Positions 61,012-64,000 of a DNA stretch of 64,000 nt are shown here, in pieces. The stretch lies in contig NZ_ASJA01000001.1 in assembly GCF_000412185.1 (NCBI RefSeq), forward strand, positions 248,001-312,000. The letters are read 5' to 3'. A model generated the notes under the pieces. That model was not told where the DNA came from, made no database searches, and was given only the letters and a program-made list of their open reading frames with translations. Every line of letters starts with the position of its first letter. Within the stretch, counting starts at the first letter, position 1. The translations under genes and the position numbers were made by a program. The stretch is from Euryhalocaulis caribicus (GTDB taxonomy: Bacteria > Pseudomonadota > Alphaproteobacteria > Caulobacterales > Maricaulaceae).

Positions 61012-61712
61012 GCCGCGATCAACAGAAACATAACGCCGCGCTGGCGGCTCTGGATTTCGTCGACGACAACATGATCATCGGCCTGGGCTCCGGCTCGACC
61101 GCCGAGATCCTGATTGATCTGATTGGCGAGCGCGTCGCGGAAGGCCTGCATATCGCCGGCATCCCGACATCCGAGCGGACCCGCCGCTGCGCGGAGCGCG
61201 CCGGCATCGACATCATCCCGGTCGAGCATGCCGACCGCGTCGACCTCACCATTGACGGCGCGGACGAGGTCGACCCGAATTTTCGCCTGATGAAGGGCGG
61301 CGGCGGCTGCCTGTTGCGCGAGAAGATCGTCGCGCACGCCTCCGACGTGATGGTGGTGATTATCGACGAGTCGAAAATGGTCGAGCAGCTGGGCGCGTTT
61401 CCGCTGCCTGTGGAGGTCGACCGGTTCGGGTTCACCATTACGGCGAAGAAAGTGTTCGACGCTCTGCGCGATTCCGGCTGCAAGGGCGCCGATGTGTCTT
61501 TGCGCGAGCGGTCCGGTCCGCGCGATCCGTTCGTTTCCGACGGCGGACATTTCATTCTGGACTGTCAGTGCAAATCGATTCCCGATCCGGAATTGACCGC
61601 CCGGATGCTCACCTCGATTCCGGGCGTGGTCGAGCACGGCATGTTCCTCGACATCGCGCGCTTCATTGTCGTTGGCGGCGATGAATCGGCGGAGATCATC
61701 GAGCGGCAATAG
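61008..61712 (+). CDS. rpiA: Ribose-5-phosphate isomerase A
   Basis: Protein of 234 residues. GLGSGSTAEILIDLIGERV, active-site acidic residues in DGADEVDPNFRLMKGGGGCL (the family DGADE motif with Lys in LMKGGGG) and GNFILD-like GHFILDCQC. It interconverts ribose-5-P and ribulose-5-P. GTG start in a GTGA overlap with gabD. The stop abuts the convergent lipoprotein stop (TAG at 61710, CTA at 61713). Confidence 0.95.
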   Translation: MSRDQQKHNAALAALDFVDDNMIIGLGSGSTAEILIDLIGERVAEGLHIAGIPTSERTRRCAERAGIDIIPVEHADRVDLTIDGADEVDPNFRLMKGGGGCLLREKIVAHASDVMVVIIDESKMVEQLGAFPLPVEVDRFGFTITAKKVFDALRDSGCKGADVSLRERSGPRDPFVSDGGHFILDCQCKSIPDPELTARMLTSIPGVVEHGMFLDIARFIVVGGDESAEIIERQ

Positions 61713-62153
61713 CTAGCCGCAACGCTCCAGCACGGTTTTTGCCCGGAAATCGACCTCCATCCGGTCTTCGCCCAGCGGCGTCAGCGTGAAGCCGTAATCG
61801 GGCTGCGCCGCGCCTTCCGCCATGCAGTTTTCCGTCAGCAGATTGATCTGACCCGGGCCGTTGCGGATTTCGGCAATGTCACAGGCCATCTCTCCGGCCG
61901 TATAGACATGGTCCACGGCGAACTCCCATGTCATCGGCGTTCCGCAATCGCCCGCCGCCGCCCATTCCCCGGTGTAGTCGGCGGCATAGTCGGTGAATTC
62001 CGGCGCGTCAGCCGGCGGCGTTTCAACCGTGTCAGGGGCGTCGCCTCGCAGATCGCCTGAAGCGGGAGCCTCGGCGCTTTCCTGATCTCCCGCCTCCATC
62101 TGACAGGCGGCAAGGACAAAAACAGTCAGCAGAGCGAATGACTTGGTCATCAT
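61713..62153 (-). CDS. Small lipoprotein, unknown function
   Basis: Protein of 146 residues. Lipobox LAAC near residue 17, an acidic/Pro/Ala-rich linker (~20-60) and a small beta-rich domain with four Cys (GDCGTPMTWE, EMACDIAEI, LLTENCMAEG, VLERCG). The even Cys spacing suggests two disulfides in the periplasm. GGAGA precedes the ATG. No family recognised. Divergent from gor. Confidence 0.75.
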   Translation of the reverse strand: MMTKSFALLTVFVLAACQMEAGDQESAEAPASGDLRGDAPDTVETPPADAPEFTDYAADYTGEWAAAGDCGTPMTWEFAVDHVYTAGEMACDIAEIRNGPGQINLLTENCMAEGAAQPDYGFTLTPLGEDRMEVDFRAKTVLERCG

Positions 62154-62255
62154 GGCGTGTCTCCAGGGTTGGATAGGTCGGGGCGCGGGGTTATCTCCCG
62201 TCTGGCGATTTTTCCGGTCTGGCCGGGACAGACATAGAGCAAGGGCGGACATTTC

Positions 62256-63638
62256 ATGAGTGACTATGATTACGATCTTTTTGTGATCGGGGCCGGTTCC
62301 GGCGGCGTCCGCGCCGCGCGCGTCGCCGCCATGGCGGGCGGCCGCGTGGCGATTGCGGAGGAGGACCGGATCGGCGGCACCTGCGTGATCCGCGGCTGCG
62401 TGCCCAAGAAATTCATGGTCTATGCCAGCGAATTCAAACAGCATTTCGAAGACGCCAAGGGCTATGGCTGGTCTTTCCCCGAGCCCCCGAAATTCGAGAT
62501 GACGCCCTTCATGAACGCCCTCCATGCCGAGGTGGACCGTCTATCCGGCATCTATCGCCGCAATCTGGATAATTCGGGCGTGGACGTGATCGAGGACCGG
62601 GCGGAGTTGAAGGACCGGCACACAATCCATCTCGTGAACGAAGATCGCACCGTCACCGCGGAGAAGATTCTTGTCGCCGTCGGCGGATGGCCCGTGAGGC
62701 CGGATATTGAGGGCGCGGATCTCGGCATCGTCTCCAATGACGTTTTCCATCTGGACAAGGTCCCCGAGCATATCGTGATCGTCGGGGGCGGGTATATCGC
62801 CTGTGAATTTGCCGATATCTTCCGCGGCCTGGGTTCCGAGGTTTGTCTGGTCTATCGCCGCGACGTGGTCCTGCGCGGTTTCGATGACGATATTCGCACC
62901 CATGTCACCGAAGGCATGAAGCGGAACGGCGTCCGGATCATCACCCACGCCAACGTGGATTCCCTCAAGAAAACCGGCGATGGCCGCATTCGGGTCAATG
63001 TGTCGGACGATTCGGAAATCGAGGCCGATCAGGTTCTGTTCGCTATCGGACGCAAGCCGAAAACGGAAACGCTGGGGCTGGAGAGCGCAGGCGTGGATCT
63101 GGATGAAACGGGCGCGATCAAGGTCGACGAATATGCAAAATCCAATGTCGATAATATCTGGGCCGTGGGCGACGTGACCAACCGGATGAATTTGACGCCG
63201 GTCGCGATTCGCGAAGGCCAGGCCTTCGCGGAAACCGAATTCAATGAAAGCCCGATGACCTTCGATCACGACAAGATCGCGACGGGCGTTTTCACGCAAC
63301 CGCCCGTGGGCACTGTAGGGCTGAGCGAGGCGGAGGCCCGCAAGCAGTTCAAGGTCGATGTTTACAAGGCGCGCTTCTTCCCGATGAAGGAGATGCTGAC
63401 TGGCGATTCTCACCGCATGATGATGAAGCTGATCGTGCGGCAAGAGGACCAGGTGGTGGTCGGTTGTCATATCGTGGGGCCGGACGCGCCGGAAGTTATT
63501 CAGGCTGTGGGTATTGCCGTGAAAGCGGGCCTTACGAAGAAAGACTTCGACAGGACGTGCGCTGTCCATCCGACTGCTGCTGAAGAGCTGGTTACAATGA
63601 AAGAAAAATTCAACCCGGTCGGCATTAATACAAGTTGA
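62256..63638 (+). CDS. gor: Glutathione-disulfide reductase
   Basis: Flavoprotein of 460 residues. FAD site VIGAGSGGVRAARVAA, redox disulfide in GGTCVIRGCVPKKFMVY, NADPH site IVGGGYIACEFADIFRGLG, central ATP-like GDVTNRMNLTPVAIREG and C-terminal His-Glu in AVHPTAAEELVTMKE. It regenerates reduced glutathione. Upstream position of rpiA-lipoprotein, with its own promoter. The GST genes in this window would use its product. Confidence 0.95.
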   Translation: MSDYDYDLFVIGAGSGGVRAARVAAMAGGRVAIAEEDRIGGTCVIRGCVPKKFMVYASEFKQHFEDAKGYGWSFPEPPKFEMTPFMNALHAEVDRLSGIYRRNLDNSGVDVIEDRAELKDRHTIHLVNEDRTVTAEKILVAVGGWPVRPDIEGADLGIVSNDVFHLDKVPEHIVIVGGGYIACEFADIFRGLGSEVCLVYRRDVVLRGFDDDIRTHVTEGMKRNGVRIITHANVDSLKKTGDGRIRVNVSDDSEIEADQVLFAIGRKPKTETLGLESAGVDLDETGAIKVDEYAKSNVDNIWAVGDVTNRMNLTPVAIREGQAFAETEFNESPMTFDHDKIATGVFTQPPVGTVGLSEAEARKQFKVDVYKARFFPMKEMLTGDSHRMMMKLIVRQEDQVVVGCHIVGPDAPEVIQAVGIAVKAGLTKKDFDRTCAVHPTAAEELVTMKEKFNPVGINTS

Positions 63639-63865
63639 TATTTAGTTTAATTACACGCGTTTTCCAAAATCAGGAATTTGCTATTCCCGACGACTGCTAT
63701 TGACCGTCAAGATGCTGCATCCGATGGTGGCGGCTATGGTTGTTAGGGAGTTAGTAAGGCCAACAGCATAAACCTGAATCATACCTCACCTTGCGCATTA
63801 AGGCGTGAGCAAATTTGAACGAAAAGTCGCGGACGGCGCGCCGAAAAGAATGTCCACGGGTTGGA

Positions 63866-64000
63866 ATGGGTAAAACAGACCGGAACCTCCGAGTTCTCGT
63901 TGTCGAGGATAATCTGATTAACCAGATCGTGATGGAGGGGCTCCTGAAGACCTTCGGTCATGACGCTGTGCTGGTCGATAACGGCCGTGAGGCTGTACAG
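63866..64000 (+). CDS. Response-regulator receiver-domain protein, cut by the right edge
   Basis: The first 45 codons are visible. They read as a receiver domain: LRVLVVEDNLINQIVMEGLL with the acidic pair E-D, then a helix and DAVLVDNGREAV; the phospho-Asp lies beyond the edge. VEDNxxNQ-type receivers are often found in hybrid kinases or free receivers of phosphorelays. Preceded by a 227-base gap (63639-63865) in which I recognise nothing firm. Confidence 0.75.
   Translation, partial: MGKTDRNLRVLVVEDNLINQIVMEGLLKTFGHDAVLVDNGREAVQ

Noticed and set aside
1-64000. CRISPR array, prophage, transposon or integrative element
   Set aside because: No repeat-spacer pattern, transposase, integrase, terminal repeats or phage structural gene was seen; gene order and composition look chromosomal throughout.

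Overview
This window looks like the chromosome of a free-living, GC-rich alphaproteobacterium. The gene content fits the Caulobacterales / Hyphomonadales / Parvularculales side of the class. The evidence is a STAS-fused Mla lipid transporter, TonB-dependent receptors in place of porins, an HWE/HisKA_2-type kinase, an ScfR-type regulator beside the glyoxylate shunt, a TipN-like polarity protein and several GGAAC-N16/17-CGTT promoters of the alphaproteobacterial general stress sigma factor EcfG. The taxonomic placement is inference. I see no rRNA, CRISPR array, insertion sequence, prophage or integrase. The only RNA gene found is tRNA-Val(CAC).

Layout. 1-4.2 kb: an unknown gene cut by the left edge, two SAM methyltransferases, a GT4 glycosyltransferase and a terpenoid-cyclase-like repeat protein, probably a glycoconjugate locus. 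4.3-5.3 kb: dipeptide epimerase. 5.4-8.9 kb: mlaE(STAS)-mlaF-mlaD-lipoprotein operon. 8.9-12.7 kb: TipN-like coiled-coil protein, a small membrane protein and a DUF418 protein. 12.7-15.7 kb: tyrosine catabolism (maiA, hppD) with a MarR regulator and a clear operator. 15.7-16.6 kb: osmC and a small membrane protein, each with an EcfG-like promoter. 16.5-21.6 kb: five-gene acyl-CoA degradation operon with paired acyl-CoA dehydrogenases. 21.6-27.9 kb: orphan rfbB, then the reverse transsulfuration pair cbs-cgl followed by a TonB receptor. 28-30.6 kb: two secreted Tyr/Arg-rich proteins with a shared upstream element and shared C-terminal motif, an Hpt protein and chorismate mutase. 30.7-36 kb: sulfotransferase-Nudix pair, an RsbT-like/HisKA_2 kinase with a VWA protein, and an M28 peptidase. 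36.3-40.2 kb: DJ-1-like pseudoenzyme, hybrid kinase and a degenerate GGDEF/EAL protein. 40.4-43.5 kb: large TonB receptor and a glycine-zipper lipoprotein. 43.5-48.2 kb: glyoxylate shunt (aceB, aceA) divergent from its likely ScfR/RamB regulator. 48.2-52.3 kb: assorted housekeeping genes. 52.3-56 kb: Fur-boxed fbpABC iron transporter. 56.1-57.4 kb: tRNA-Val, a CI-like repressor with a dead peptidase domain, and an EcfG-controlled small protein. 57.4-63.6 kb: gph, glmU-gabD-rpiA, a lipoprotein and gor. The right edge cuts a response-regulator receiver gene.

Together the genes describe aerobic heterotrophy on fatty acids, aromatic amino acids and C2 compounds, with envelope upkeep and redox/stress defence. 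The genome is tightly packed: ten same-strand neighbours overlap by four bases (ATGA, GTGA or TTGA). Six convergent neighbours share their two stop codons in one CTAG tetranucleotide. The most notable signals are regulatory: the EcfG promoters, the paired operators of the CI-like repressor, the duplicated promoter element of the Tyr-rich secreted proteins, and the CTAG junctions.
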